DNA of 52,216 bases, taken from assembly GCA_015488295.1 (NCBI GenBank), contig WFOC01000019.1, positions 1-52,216 on the forward strand. The letters run 5' to 3'. Made by a program: the position numbers and the translations under genes. The notes beneath the pieces are model-generated. The model ran no database searches, was not told the origin of the DNA, and saw only the letters and a program-made list of their open reading frames with translations. This document shows positions 28,557-38,830 of this stretch, one piece after another; position 1 is the first letter of the stretch; each line of letters begins with the position of its first letter. Origin of the DNA: Gammaproteobacteria bacterium (GTDB lineage Bacteria; Pseudomonadota; Gammaproteobacteria; SZUA-229).

Positions 28557-30698
28557 GTGAATCCTTCAATTATACAAGACAGTAGTCGTTCAATCCGGAA
28601 GCAGGCATTTGTTCTGAGTGTTTTTACTGTTGCTGCTCTGGCCGCCCTGGTGGGGTATTCATGGTACTGGAACACCAATAATATCTACAATGAAAAAATC
28701 AATCTGGCGCTGACAGAAGCCCGATCTAACTGGAACAAGGATGCCTCGCTACGGCGTTGGGCGGCGCATCATGGCGGGCTTTATGTGCCGCCGAATGAAC
28801 GAACCCCGCCCAACCCTGCCCTGAAGCATCTGCCTCACCGTGATGTTGTAACCACGGACGGGCAGAAGCTGACCTTGATGAATCCAGCTTACATGATGCG
28901 GCAGATGGCTGAAGAGTTTGAGGAAGACTTTGGTGTTAAAGGCAAGGTTACCGGCAAGCTTCAGCTTAACCCCATCAATAAACCGGATGAATGGCAGTTG
29001 AAAGTGCTGAACATTTTTGAGTCGGGCAAGACGGATGAAGTGTATGAACAGCAGATGATTGATGGGCAGCCTTATCTGCGTTATATGAAAGCAATGTATA
29101 TGACGGAAGGCTGTGTTAAGTGTCATGGTATTCTGGGCTTTAAAGATGGTGATCTTCGTGGTGGTGTGAGTGTTTCCATTCCTCTGACCCGGTACTTTAC
29201 AGCGGCCAGTGAAACCAATGATAGTGTCCTGTTTACACATGTTTCTGTATTACTGGTCGGGGTTATAGCCATCATTGCTTTTGCCTGGCTGTTTTCCCGG
29301 TTGTTAATTAGCACAACAAATGAAGCGTTGCATGATGGTCTGACCAGGCTGCCGAATATCCGTCTATTCAAAAACCGGCTGGAACAATCTTTCAAGCAAT
29401 ACCAGCGGGACCCGTCGTCAATCTTTGCAGTATGCTTTCTTGATCTTGACCGTTTTAAAAATCTTAATGACAGCCGTGGCCATAAAGTTGGAGACAAACT
29501 GCTGGTTTCCCTGTCACACCGACTGTCGAAATTGCTTCGCCCGGGAGACACGCTTGCGCGCATGGGCGGTGATGAATTTACGCTGTTGCTTTGTGACATA
29601 AGCAGTGTTGATGAAGCGCTGAATATTACCAGACGTTTTCTAGCCTCGTTTAAAGAACCCTTTTATATCGACAATGATGAAATTTACACAGATGCCAGTA
29701 TCGGCATTTGCATGGTGACAGATGAATACAGCGATATTGAAGACATGATACGGGATGCGGATATTGCCATGTATCGTGCCAAGTCGTCGGGAAAGGGGCG
29801 AGTTGATGTGTACAGTCCGGAGATGCATGAGTATGCGATGGAAACCATGCAGATAGAAAATGATCTGCGTGCAGCGATTCAAAAAGGCCAGCTGGAAGTT
29901 TATTATCAACCGATAGTCAATGTCGCAAATTCCCGCATCGATGGCTTTGAAGCACTTTTGCGCTGGCACCATCCGGTGATGGGCGATGTTTCTCCTGAAC
30001 GCTTTATTTCTGTTGCAGAAAGTTCCGGGCAGATAAAAGAAATTGGCAAATGGGTGCTTGAACAGGCATGTGTGCAGATCCGTGAGTGGAGCCTGCAATT
30101 CTGTCTGGATAATGAATTCACTATTTCAGTCAATCTCTCCGGTACGCAACTAACCGAGCAGGGTACCCAGGAAATGATCAGCGAGGCATTGCGTCAGAGT
30201 CGCCTAAAGCCGTCGAAACTGCATCTGGAAGTCACAGAAACTGCGCTGATCGGGCACAAGACGTATGCAAAGCAGGCGGTGAAAAATATTCGTGAACTCG
30301 GCGTTTCTATTAGTATCGATGATTTTGGTAAAGGCTATTGCTCGCTTGCCTATCTGCAGGAATTTGAATTCGATACCCTGAAAATCGATAAGGATTTTGT
30401 GCAGGATATGGGCGTGGACGGGAAGGGGCTGCAACTGGTCAGGGTGTTAATGATGCTGGCTCGTGATCTGGATATGAAACTCATTGCTGAAGGCGTGGAG
30501 ACAGAAGAACAGTTCAACCGCCTGAGCGCAATGAAGTGCCCTTTTATTCAGGGTTATTATTTCTCCCGGCCGGTTAGTGCAGAGCAGGTGAAAGCGATGC
30601 TCGATGAAGGTTGTCACATAAATGTTAACCGCTTGCTGAAAAAAAACTTACCATCTCAGATTGTGTCTCAGGTGGCATCCGGGCCGCATCAAAAATGA
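28557..30698 (+). CDS. GGDEF-EAL domain protein with N-terminal periplasmic c-type haem (DUF3365/Tll0287-like) sensor
   Basis: GTG start; TM segments, TEGCVKCHG (CXXCH), GGDEF motif RMGGDEFTLLL, EAL motif GFEALLRWHHPVMG. Confidence 0.9.
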   Translation: MNPSIIQDSSRSIRKQAFVLSVFTVAALAALVGYSWYWNTNNIYNEKINLALTEARSNWNKDASLRRWAAHHGGLYVPPNERTPPNPALKHLPHRDVVTTDGQKLTLMNPAYMMRQMAEEFEEDFGVKGKVTGKLQLNPINKPDEWQLKVLNIFESGKTDEVYEQQMIDGQPYLRYMKAMYMTEGCVKCHGILGFKDGDLRGGVSVSIPLTRYFTAASETNDSVLFTHVSVLLVGVIAIIAFAWLFSRLLISTTNEALHDGLTRLPNIRLFKNRLEQSFKQYQRDPSSIFAVCFLDLDRFKNLNDSRGHKVGDKLLVSLSHRLSKLLRPGDTLARMGGDEFTLLLCDISSVDEALNITRRFLASFKEPFYIDNDEIYTDASIGICMVTDEYSDIEDMIRDADIAMYRAKSSGKGRVDVYSPEMHEYAMETMQIENDLRAAIQKGQLEVYYQPIVNVANSRIDGFEALLRWHHPVMGDVSPERFISVAESSGQIKEIGKWVLEQACVQIREWSLQFCLDNEFTISVNLSGTQLTEQGTQEMISEALRQSRLKPSKLHLEVTETALIGHKTYAKQAVKNIRELGVSISIDDFGKGYCSLAYLQEFEFDTLKIDKDFVQDMGVDGKGLQLVRVLMMLARDLDMKLIAEGVETEEQFNRLSAMKCPFIQGYYFSRPVSAEQVKAMLDEGCHINVNRLLKKNLPSQIVSQVASGPHQK

Positions 30699-30823
30699 GT
30701 TAAGCCTTCAGTGATTATCGGGCTGGATTATAGACGCTGTCCATATTCTTCTGTTCTTCGCCAGCGCTGTCTTAGTCTGGTACAATTCCCCCGTTTTTTA
30801 TATCTCAAAATACGGGGTAAGAA

Positions 30824-31390
30824 GTGAGCATCAAATCTGATAAGTGGATACGCCGAGCGTCTGAAAAGGGCATGATTGAACCGTTTGAACCGGGTCAGGT
30901 AAAAACCAATGCGGCGGGTGATCGACTGATCTCTTACGGCACATCCAGTTATGGTTATGACGTGCGTTGCTCGGATCATTTCAAGATTTTTACCAACATC
31001 AATTCTGCGGTGGTTGATCCGAAAGATTTTTCTGAACACAGTTTTGTCGACTTTGTCGGCGATGTTTGTATTATTCCACCGAACTCTTTTGCGCTGGCGC
31101 GCACCATCGAAAACTTCAAGATTCCGCGAAATGTTTTGACCATCTGCCTGGGTAAGTCGACTTATGCGCGCTGTGGCATCATCGTTAATGTGACTCCGCT
31201 GGAACCTGAGTGGGAAGGACATGTCACGCTGGAATTTTCCAATACCACGCCACTGCCGGCAAAAATTTACGCCAATGAAGGCGTGGCGCAGATGCTGTTT
31301 TTTGAGTCCGATGAAGTCTGCGAAACCTCTTATGCTGACCGTGGTGGTAAATATCAGGGGCAACAGGGTGTCACCCTGCCCAAAGCCTGA
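30824..31390 (+). CDS. dcd: dCTP deaminase
   Basis: 188 aa, GTG start; [27 protein letters not shown]...SSYGYDVRC...[53 protein letters not shown]. Confidence 0.97.
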   Translation: MSIKSDKWIRRASEKGMIEPFEPGQVKTNAAGDRLISYGTSSYGYDVRCSDHFKIFTNINSAVVDPKDFSEHSFVDFVGDVCIIPPNSFALARTIENFKIPRNVLTICLGKSTYARCGIIVNVTPLEPEWEGHVTLEFSNTTPLPAKIYANEGVAQMLFFESDEVCETSYADRGGKYQGQQGVTLPKA

Positions 31391-31412
31391 TCTTTACGCC
31401 GGGTTTGTGTAA

Positions 31413-32093
31413 ATGAAAATATTTTTTATTGGTTTTGCACTGGTGGCCGTTTTGCTGGCGGCGTATCCATTTTTTGATTCTTTCAAAAAAAATGAGCAAC
31501 TGATTGGCCTGCCATGGCAGATCAATATTCTGAATGATAATTCTACAGAAGTGTTTGGCCTGAATATTGGCCACAGCCGCCTGGCTGATGCGATAGAAAA
31601 GCTGGGCAGTGATATGGAGCTGGCTATTGTTACTGCCACTTCCGCCTCCAGCGATGAGGATGAAGTTGGCAGCCTGGAAATGTATTACGGCCATTACCGT
31701 GCTGGCCTGTTGTCGGGCAAGCTGGTTCTGCAAACAGATATCGACGAGCAGCGTATAAAACGCTGGCGTGACAACGCGCTGCGTTCGGAGTACATGGCAT
31801 CGGGGCTGGCCAAAAAATACACGCTTTCACCCGATAATCTGGTCGAGGTTCTGGACGAAGTCATCGTTAGCCTTACTTTTATTCCAGCGGTGAACCTGGA
31901 TGAAGAAGTGATACTGGCGCGTTTTGGTGAGCCTGAAGAACGCATTCAGCTGGCTGGGGTGACGCATTTTTTATACCCGGAAAAAGGCCTTGATATTGCT
32001 GTTCACGAGAATTCGAAAGAAGTGTTTCAGTATGTTAAACCAGAAGCTTTTCAACAGCTTGTGGCTCCGCTCAAAACTGAGCAGGCTCAGTAA
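31413..32093 (+). CDS. Hypothetical protein with N-terminal membrane/signal segment
   Basis: 226 aa intact ORF; MKIFFIGFALVAVLLAAYPFF hydrophobic N-terminus. Confidence 0.75.
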   Translation: MKIFFIGFALVAVLLAAYPFFDSFKKNEQLIGLPWQINILNDNSTEVFGLNIGHSRLADAIEKLGSDMELAIVTATSASSDEDEVGSLEMYYGHYRAGLLSGKLVLQTDIDEQRIKRWRDNALRSEYMASGLAKKYTLSPDNLVEVLDEVIVSLTFIPAVNLDEEVILARFGEPEERIQLAGVTHFLYPEKGLDIAVHENSKEVFQYVKPEAFQQLVAPLKTEQAQ

Positions 32094-32234
32094 GCCAGAG
32101 CGGGGTGATTTTCTGCCCTGGCAGATTATTTGCCGGATAATTCTTGATAGCCTGGTTTTTCGATCTGGGTCAAAGCATTTTTCATCAAAATCATTATCAT
32201 CCCGGCAAGCTGAGATGATAACGAGAATTTTTTT

Positions 32235-32504
32235 GTGAAGCCCAAAACCCCTGAAGCAATGCAGCAATTAATCCAGCAGGTGCGCGAAACCCTGCCGTTT
32301 GCCACGCCACAGGGTTATGTGTGCGCGGATGAATGCAAGGGCTGCTCGCTCAAACTGCTGGAATTTCTTGATCTGGAACTGATGGACTGGGAGGATCGTT
32401 TGCAGCAGGGTGAAGTGCCTACTCTGGGGGATGTTCAGCGGATGGCGAAAATCAGCCGCAGGGTATACAAGGTGCTGGATAAGAATGGTGTGCTTGAGGT
32501 TTGA
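32235..32504 (+). CDS. Conserved hypothetical protein with Cys motif (CADECKGC)
   Basis: 89 aa, GTG start; PFATPQGYVCADECKGCSLKLLEFLDLELMDWEDRL. Confidence 0.75.
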   Translation: MKPKTPEAMQQLIQQVRETLPFATPQGYVCADECKGCSLKLLEFLDLELMDWEDRLQQGEVPTLGDVQRMAKISRRVYKVLDKNGVLEV

Positions 32505-32513
32505 GAGCTGTCA

Positions 32514-32632
32514 GGAAAAGAAGTTGGCAGTTTGCAGTCGGCAGTTTGCAGTAAAAGAAAAATATCATTTTTTTGTGCGGCAGGCCACGACTTCTATGCG
32601 CTTTTGCTTTTTACTGCCAACTTCGCTTTTGA
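32514..32632. repeat. Heptameric (TGGCAGT-like) repeat element with inverted ends
   Basis: gaaaagaagttggcagtttgcagtcggcagtttgcagtaaaag ... ttttactgccaacttcgcttttg; units of about 7 bp and complementary ends. Confidence 0.65.
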
Positions 32633-32657
32633 CTCAACAGCAGAAACACCGGCATAG

Positions 32658-33311
32658 TTACCTGAAACTGCATATCTCCCAGCCTTTCTCCAGCGCCGTT
32701 GCTTTCAATTCATCATCTGGATCAACCGCAACGGGTGTGGTGACAATTTCCAGCAGTGCCAGGTCATTATGCGAATCACTGTAAAAGGTACTGCCTTCCA
32801 GACTGTGCGAGGTGTTTTCCAGCCACTGCTTTAGTCGGGTGATTTTTCCTTCCTGAAAACAGGGGGTGCCGGCGACTCTGCCGGTGTATTTACCGTCGAT
32901 GATTTCGGGTTCGGTGGCGATCAGGTGATCAACCTGAAACGCTTTGGCGATGGGGCCGGTAACAAAACTGTTGGTGGCGGTGATGATGAGGGTGACATCT
33001 CCCTGTTCACGATGCTTTTGAATCTGCGCCTTGCCTTTATCCGTCATCGCCGGTGTTATGTGTTTTTTCATGAAGGCCCGGTGCAGCTCATTCAGTTTTT
33101 CGGTGGGAAATTGTGTCAACGGTTTCAGCGAAAAGGCGAGAAATTCGAAAATATCCAGCGTGCCTTTTTTGTATTCATCATAAAAACGCTGATTGGCAGC
33201 ATCGTAAGTGGCTTTGTCTACCAGGCCGTTGTCGACCAGAAAACAGCCCCAGAGAAAATCGCTGTCATCGGCCAGTAGAGTGTTATCAAGATCGAACAGT
33301 GCTAATGCCAT
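32658..33311 (-). CDS. HAD-IB family hydrolase (SerB-like phosphatase)
   Basis: MALALFDLDNTLLADDSDFLWG; HAD motif II IITATNSFVTGPIAKAF; motif III/IV FYSDSHNDLALLE. Confidence 0.92.
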   Translation of the reverse strand: MALALFDLDNTLLADDSDFLWGCFLVDNGLVDKATYDAANQRFYDEYKKGTLDIFEFLAFSLKPLTQFPTEKLNELHRAFMKKHITPAMTDKGKAQIQKHREQGDVTLIITATNSFVTGPIAKAFQVDHLIATEPEIIDGKYTGRVAGTPCFQEGKITRLKQWLENTSHSLEGSTFYSDSHNDLALLEIVTTPVAVDPDDELKATALEKGWEICSFR

Positions 33312-33479
33312 TTTTATAGTTTATTGAGTGGGTGAGAAAGGTTAGCGATAATACTGATTTTTCGCACAATAATAAAATTTTTAGAGCGATTAAACTTTAA
33401 ATATTATGGTGGTCTGTTATTATCAATGTAACAAAAATTTTAGTGGTGCGCGATTATCAGTGATGGTCGGCGCACCTGG

Positions 33480-33959
33480 ATGGTATCCCAGGTGATTGAT
33501 TCTAAAGGTTTTAGAGCAAACGTTGGCATCATCCTGAGTAATTCCGATGGTAAAGTGTTCTGGGCGCGTCGAGCCGGTCAAAATAACTGGCAGTTTCCTC
33601 AGGGAGGCATCGATAAAAATGAGTCGCCAATAGAAGCCATGTATCGTGAGCTACAGGAAGAAACAGGATTATTGCCCCGGCATGTAGAAGTTATCGGCAA
33701 AACAAATGACTGGTTGCGTTATCGCATTCCCGAGCATCTTTTGCGCCGACGATCCAAACCGCTGTGTATTGGCCAGAAGCAGATCTGGTTTTATCTCAGG
33801 CTGATTGGTCGTGAAAGTGATTTTAATCTGTGTTGCAGTGATAAGCCCGAGTTTGATAGCTGGCGCTGGGTGGATTACTGGGAGCCGGTGGATGAGATCG
33901 TGGCTTTCAAACGCAAGGTTTATAAACAGGCGCTGAGTCAGCTTGAGCAGTACGCTTAG
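33480..33959 (+). CDS. rppH: RNA pyrophosphohydrolase
   Basis: 159 aa; GFRANVGIILSNSDGKVFWARRAGQNNWQFPQGGIDKNESPIEAMYRELQEETGL (Nudix box). Confidence 0.96.
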   Translation: MVSQVIDSKGFRANVGIILSNSDGKVFWARRAGQNNWQFPQGGIDKNESPIEAMYRELQEETGLLPRHVEVIGKTNDWLRYRIPEHLLRRRSKPLCIGQKQIWFYLRLIGRESDFNLCCSDKPEFDSWRWVDYWEPVDEIVAFKRKVYKQALSQLEQYA

Positions 33960-33960
33960 G

Positions 33961-34055
33961 GGAAGTTGGCAGTCGTCAGTTTGCAGTTATCAGTGAAAAG
34001 CAAAGCCGTTTTAAATTGGTGGTGTTTTTCAAAATCACTGTCAGCTTTGCTTTAA
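33961..34055. repeat. Second TGGCAGT-like heptameric element with complementary flanks
   Basis: gaagttggcagtcgtcagtttgcagttatcagtgaaaagcaaagc ... atcactgtcagctttgctt, in the convergent gap between rppH and hemJ. Confidence 0.5.
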
Positions 34056-34474
34056 TAAGGCTGCAATTCAACCAGTAAAACCACTGCGATCAGCACGATT
34101 ACCGGGAATTCATTAAACCAGCGATACCAGACATGGCTGTGTCGGTTGTTGTCGTTTTTAAAGTCGATCAGCAGTTTCCAGCAGTAGATGTGGTAAATCA
34201 CCAGTATTGTCACCAGGGCTAATTTGGCTTGCAGCCAGAAGGCAGAAAGCACGCTGGCACCCATCAGGTGAATCAGCCAGAATCCCAGAGCAATCGTAAT
34301 AATCGCGCCGGGTGTGGTGATGCCGTGAAGCAGTTTTCGTTCCATGATTTTAAAACGTTGATTGCTGGCATCGTCTTTGGCATCGGCATGGTAGACGTAG
34401 AGTCTGGGCAGGTAGAATAAACCGGCAAACCAGGTCACCATGAAAATAATATGGAAGGCTTTAACCCACAGCAT
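34052..34474 (-). CDS. hemJ: HemJ-like protoporphyrinogen oxidase (CopD/UPF0093 family)
   Basis: MLWVKAFHIIFMVTWFAGLFYLPRLYVYHADA...FKIMERKLLHGITTPGAIITIALGFWLI. Confidence 0.93.
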   Translation of the reverse strand: MLWVKAFHIIFMVTWFAGLFYLPRLYVYHADAKDDASNQRFKIMERKLLHGITTPGAIITIALGFWLIHLMGASVLSAFWLQAKLALVTILVIYHIYCWKLLIDFKNDNNRHSHVWYRWFNEFPVIVLIAVVLLVELQPY

Positions 34475-34515
34475 TTGTAGTACCGCTATAATTGAACAGG
34501 TTCGGGCATAGTACA

Positions 34516-34548
34516 GTGAAAAATGAAAAATGAAAAATGAAAAATGAA
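34516..34548. repeat. Heptanucleotide tandem repeat (TGAAAAA)n upstream of argC
   Basis: gtgaaaaatgaaaaatgaaaaatgaaaaatgaacaaag: four near-perfect 7 bp units. Confidence 0.85.
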
Positions 34549-34584
34549 CAAAGTAATATCAAACATAAGAATGGCAGGTGATAA

Positions 34585-35619
34585 ATGTTAGCGGTTGGTG
34601 TTGTTGGTGGAACCGGGTATACCGGGGCTGAATTATTACGTCTGCTGGTGGTGCATCCGCAGGTCGACCTGAAATATGTGACTTCGCGTTCAGAAGCCGG
34701 CATGAAAGTGGCTGATTTGTTCCCGAATTTACGTGGTTTTACCGAGGTGTGCTTTACTGAGCCGGCGGTTGAAACGCTGTCCGAGTGCGACCTGGTATTC
34801 TTTGCCACGCCTAATGGCACAGCCATGAAGATGGTGCCGGCACTTATCGAAAAAGGTGTGCGGGTTATTGATCTGGCAGCCGATTTTCGTTTGCAGGATG
34901 TCTCTGTCTGGAAACAGTGGTATGGCATGGATCACGCCTGCGCCGATGTGCTGGCAGAAGCGGTTTACGGCCTGCCGGAGATCAATCGCGCGGCTATCAA
35001 AACTGCCCGTGTAGTGGCGAATCCGGGGTGTTATCCAACGGCGACGACGCTGGGTTTTCTGCCGTTAATCGAAAATGCCTTAATCGATGATCAGTACCTG
35101 ATTGCTGATGCGAAGTCCGGCGTTAGCGGTGCCGGGCGTGGTGCCAGCGTGGCCACGCTTCAGGCCGAATCTTCAGAAAATTTCAAACCATATGCGGTTG
35201 ATGGTCACCGGCACCTGCCGGAAATCAGGCAAACACTGGCGACAGTTGCCATGCATGATGTTGGCTTGACCTTTGTACCGCATCTGGTGCCGATGATCCG
35301 CGGTATCGAAACTACGCTGTACGCCACCAAACTCTCTGACGCAACAATCGATTTACATCAACTGTATGCAGACTGTTATGCCAATGAGCCTTTTGTGGAT
35401 GTTCTGCCGCAGGGTGTGATGCCGGAAACCCGTTCGGTGAAAGGTGCAAATACCTGCCGCATTTCAGTATTTCAGCCACAGGGTGGTGACACTATTGTGG
35501 TGTCATCGGTGATTGATAATTTGGTAAAAGGTGCAGCCGGGCAGGCTGTTCAGAACATGAACATTATGTTTGAACATGAAGAAACCCTGGGCCTTAACCA
35601 GGTGGCACTGCTGCCGTAA
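34585..35619 (+). CDS. argC: N-acetyl-gamma-glutamyl-phosphate reductase
   Basis: 344 aa; [69 protein letters not shown]. Confidence 0.97.
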   Translation: MLAVGVVGGTGYTGAELLRLLVVHPQVDLKYVTSRSEAGMKVADLFPNLRGFTEVCFTEPAVETLSECDLVFFATPNGTAMKMVPALIEKGVRVIDLAADFRLQDVSVWKQWYGMDHACADVLAEAVYGLPEINRAAIKTARVVANPGCYPTATTLGFLPLIENALIDDQYLIADAKSGVSGAGRGASVATLQAESSENFKPYAVDGHRHLPEIRQTLATVAMHDVGLTFVPHLVPMIRGIETTLYATKLSDATIDLHQLYADCYANEPFVDVLPQGVMPETRSVKGANTCRISVFQPQGGDTIVVSSVIDNLVKGAAGQAVQNMNIMFEHEETLGLNQVALLP

Positions 35620-35636
35620 GGCAGAGATATATCTGT

Positions 35637-36368
35637 ATGAAACCCTTGCTAACGCACACCATCATTACTATACAGCGGCCGTCCCTCTGGTTGTTCAGTC
35701 TGGTCGCTATACTTTGCCTGGTCATGTTGTCGCTCTGGTTTTCTTATGAATATGGTCGCAATATTGCTGGTTATGACAGCGCCCGCGCCGATGCGTACAT
35801 CAGTCAGTTGCAGGCACAATTAGACGAAGCGCAGGCTGAAATAGTGGAAAGTAACCGGCAAGCGACTATGCTTAAACGTAATAGCCGGATCGACGGTGAC
35901 GCATCTACACAGCTAAAAGAGACTTTGGCGCAGGCGCAAAGTGAAGTGCTGGAACTAAAAAAGGAATTATCGTTCTATAAAAGCATTGTTGCACCCGAGC
36001 AGGGTAGCCGCAGCGTTGCGATACAGAGTATTCAACTGAAGCAGAATGCTGCCGGTGACTATGATTACAAAATCATGGTCAGCCAGCGAGGCAGGAATGA
36101 TCGTTTTGCACGAGGAACCATCGATGTCACCATCGAAGGCCTGAAAGAAGGGCAGCCGGTAACTTTAAAGTTAGCGGATGTTTCAAATGAGACAAAAAAG
36201 CCGATGAAATTTGGTTTTAAATATTTCCAGAATTTTGAAGGGGTGATGACATTGCCCGAGGCGTTTCTACCGGAGACCATCCGGGTAAAAGTGAAACCCA
36301 AGTCTGGAAAAATTAAAGCCATCGATGAACAGTTCGCGTGGTCTGATTTGACCGCCGGGGGAGCTTGA
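35637..36368 (+). CDS. DUF6776-like inner-membrane coiled-coil protein
   Basis: 243 aa; TM helix then coiled coil (QLQAQLDEAQAEIVESNRQATMLKR) and C-terminal beta domain; immediately upstream of the bactofilin gene. Confidence 0.78.
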   Translation: MKPLLTHTIITIQRPSLWLFSLVAILCLVMLSLWFSYEYGRNIAGYDSARADAYISQLQAQLDEAQAEIVESNRQATMLKRNSRIDGDASTQLKETLAQAQSEVLELKKELSFYKSIVAPEQGSRSVAIQSIQLKQNAAGDYDYKIMVSQRGRNDRFARGTIDVTIEGLKEGQPVTLKLADVSNETKKPMKFGFKYFQNFEGVMTLPEAFLPETIRVKVKPKSGKIKAIDEQFAWSDLTAGGA

Positions 36369-36369
36369 T

Positions 36370-36816
36370 ATGTTTGGTAGTAAAAAAATTAAATCATCCA
36401 AAATCGATACATTGATTGGTCAGGGTGTAGAAGTAACGGGTGATATTAAATTTCAGGGTGGACTGCACCTCGACGGTAAAATTACAGGTAATGTGACCAC
36501 GGCAGACAGTGCCGAAGGTTCGGTGCTGGTGATCAGTGAGCGCGGTTGTGTTGAAGGTGACGTACACGTGGCTTACGCGGTGATCAACGGTGAAGTGGTT
36601 GGTAACGTCTATGCTTCAGAAAAGCTGGAGCTGTCTTCTAAGGCGCGTATCTCGGGCAATGTGGAATACAATCTGCTGGAAATGGCCAGCGGTGCCGAGA
36701 TTAATGGCCAGATGCTGCATAATTTAGGTGAGAAGAAGCGGCTGGAGCACCAGACAGAAGAGACCGCATCGGCAAATGTGCATCATCTGGATGATGCCGC
36801 CGCTGCGCAAAGCTAG
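36370..36816 (+). CDS. Bactofilin (polymer-forming cytoskeletal protein)
   Basis: DTLIGQGVEVTGDIKFQGGLHLDGKITGNVTTADSAEGSVLVISERGCVEGDVHVAYAVINGEVVGNVYASEKLELSSKARISGNVEYNLLEMASGAEINGQM. Confidence 0.94.
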   Translation: MFGSKKIKSSKIDTLIGQGVEVTGDIKFQGGLHLDGKITGNVTTADSAEGSVLVISERGCVEGDVHVAYAVINGEVVGNVYASEKLELSSKARISGNVEYNLLEMASGAEINGQMLHNLGEKKRLEHQTEETASANVHHLDDAAAAQS

Positions 36817-36975
36817 ACCGCCTGTTTGACAGCGTGAGCGCAGATCTGCACTCACGCTGCACGGGTCAAAATCACTGTTCGCCCTGTTTATATACCTAAT
36901 GTGAATACTTGACTAAATTACTAGGTTAATTTAGCATGATCCGATAGTTCAGATAATGTTAATAGGTCGTTTCCG

Positions 36976-37350
36976 ATGGATATTCAAATTAGTTTTACAC
37001 CAAAACCCAAGGTTATTGAGGGCGCAACGGTCGGTTTTACCGATGCCGCCGCTATCAAGGTAAAAGCCCTGGTCGAAGAAGAGAAAAACCCCAACCTGAA
37101 ACTGCGCGTGTCAGTCGATGGTGGCGGTTGTTCCGGTTTTCAGTACGGCTTTGCTTTTGATGAAAATATTAATGACGATGATACCGTTGTTGAAAAACAC
37201 GGTGCCACCATGCTGGTTGACGTAACCAGCATGCAATACCTGAATGGCTCGGAAGTTGATTATCTGGAAGGCCTGGAAGGTGCGCGTTTTGTGGTGAATA
37301 ACCCCAACGCTAAATCAACCTGTGGTTGTGGCTCGTCGTTTTCGGTTTAA
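36976..37350 (+). CDS. erpA: Iron-sulfur cluster insertion protein ErpA
   Basis: A-type carrier: [43 protein letters not shown]...[11 protein letters not shown]. Confidence 0.95.
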   Translation: MDIQISFTPKPKVIEGATVGFTDAAAIKVKALVEEEKNPNLKLRVSVDGGGCSGFQYGFAFDENINDDDTVVEKHGATMLVDVTSMQYLNGSEVDYLEGLEGARFVVNNPNAKSTCGCGSSFSV

Positions 37351-37378
37351 TATGTAAGCCATTCTTTTTGATATAAGG

Positions 37379-37417
37379 AAGGCATCTGATCTATCTAAAT
37401 CAGGTGCCTTTTTTATT
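37379..37417 (+). terminator. Rho-independent terminator downstream of erpA
   Basis: aaggcatctgat-ctatctaa-atcaggtgccttttttatt hairpin plus T tract. Confidence 0.88.
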
Positions 37418-37672
37418 TGCCAGAGTGTCAGCCATGTTTCAAACGCTGGCAAAATTCGTATTATTCCCATGTTTTTAAAAAGGCCTGTGGGGTGCTGCTC
37501 AATAACCTGACTCCGCGTTATTGTTTCTTGTCAGGCAATAATCATGCTTTTAAAACAATGCCTTGATTCAGCTTATTGGGCTGGCCAGAATTTATGATAA
37601 TTAATCAGAGTTGCCTTAAAATACACCTCTATATTTTGTTAAGCTATCGGTCTAATTTTTCAGGATGCTGTT

Positions 37673-38830
37673 ATGAGTAGTGAATATTTACCTGGTCTTG
37701 CGGGCGTTCCCGCCACCAAATCAAACATTTCGTCAATCGATGGTGAAAAAGGTATCCTCGCTTATCGTGGTTACGATATAAAAGAGCTGGCGGACAAAAG
37801 CACTTTCGAAGAAACCGCCCTGTTGCTGCTTGATGGTCAATTACCATCACAGGCCGAGCTGGATGATTTTGACTGCCAGCTACGCTCTGAACGCCGTCTG
37901 AAATACAAAATTCGTACCATCATGAAAAACCTGCCGACCTCCGGCCACCCGATGGAAATGCTGCAAACCTCGGTTGCCAGTCTGGGCATGTTCTATGGCG
38001 GTGAAGAAGTGCTGTCTGACGGTATCAGCGGCAACGATGTTGAATACATTCATAGCATGTCGGTAAAAATCATTTCACGCATGGCCACTATTGTGGCGAT
38101 GTGGGAACACGTGCGCAATGGTTACGACCCCATCGAGCCGCGCGATGATCTGAGCCATGCGGCCAACTTTCTGTACATGCTCAATGGCAAGGAGCCTGAT
38201 GAGTTGTCAGTCAGGATCATGGATGCCTGCCTGGTATTGCATGCTGAACACACGATTAATGCCTCCACTTTTGCTGCCATGGTTTGTAGCTCCACACTGG
38301 CCAGTCCGTTTCTGGTTATTGCGGCAGCCATCGGTACCCTGGCGGGACCGCTGCATGGTGGTGCTAACCAGCGTGTGGTTGAAATGCTAAGAGAAATTGG
38401 TGAGCCGGCAAATGCCAGAGGCTGGCTGAAAAAACAGCTGGCGGCAAACAAGGTTGTCTGGGGAATGGGGCACCGCGAATACAAAACCAAAGATCCGCGC
38501 GCCACCGTGCTGCAAAAGCTGATGGTCGAATGGGGTGAATCAAAGGGCAATCTGAGCCGTGAGTTTGAAACCGCGCTGGTGCTGGAAGAAGCCTGCGAAG
38601 AAGCGCTGGGGCCAAAAGGCGTGTACCCGAATGTGGATTATTATTCCGGCATTCTGTATACCGAGATGGGCATCGCGCCGGATCAGTTTACGCCGATTTT
38701 TGCGGTGTCACGTGTTGCTGGCTGGCTGGCGCATTGGCGTGAGCAGTTGTCAGATAACCGTATCTTCAGGCCAACACAGATTTACACCGGTGAAAAGCTT
38801 CGCAGTTATGTGGATATGCCTCAGCGTTAA
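37673..38830 (+). CDS. Citrate synthase family protein (short, approximately 385 aa type)
   Basis: LPGLAGVPATKSNISSIDGEKGILAYRGYDIKELA; LHAEHTINASTFAAMV; GPLHGGANQRVVEML; GMGHREYKTKDPRA. Confidence 0.93.
   Translation: MSSEYLPGLAGVPATKSNISSIDGEKGILAYRGYDIKELADKSTFEETALLLLDGQLPSQAELDDFDCQLRSERRLKYKIRTIMKNLPTSGHPMEMLQTSVASLGMFYGGEEVLSDGISGNDVEYIHSMSVKIISRMATIVAMWEHVRNGYDPIEPRDDLSHAANFLYMLNGKEPDELSVRIMDACLVLHAEHTINASTFAAMVCSSTLASPFLVIAAAIGTLAGPLHGGANQRVVEMLREIGEPANARGWLKKQLAANKVVWGMGHREYKTKDPRATVLQKLMVEWGESKGNLSREFETALVLEEACEEALGPKGVYPNVDYYSGILYTEMGIAPDQFTPIFAVSRVAGWLAHWREQLSDNRIFRPTQIYTGEKLRSYVDMPQR

Noticed and set aside
32514-32632. Repeat array considered as a CRISPR
   Set aside because: Units are about 7 bp with no unique spacers of 25-40 bp and no cas genes nearby.
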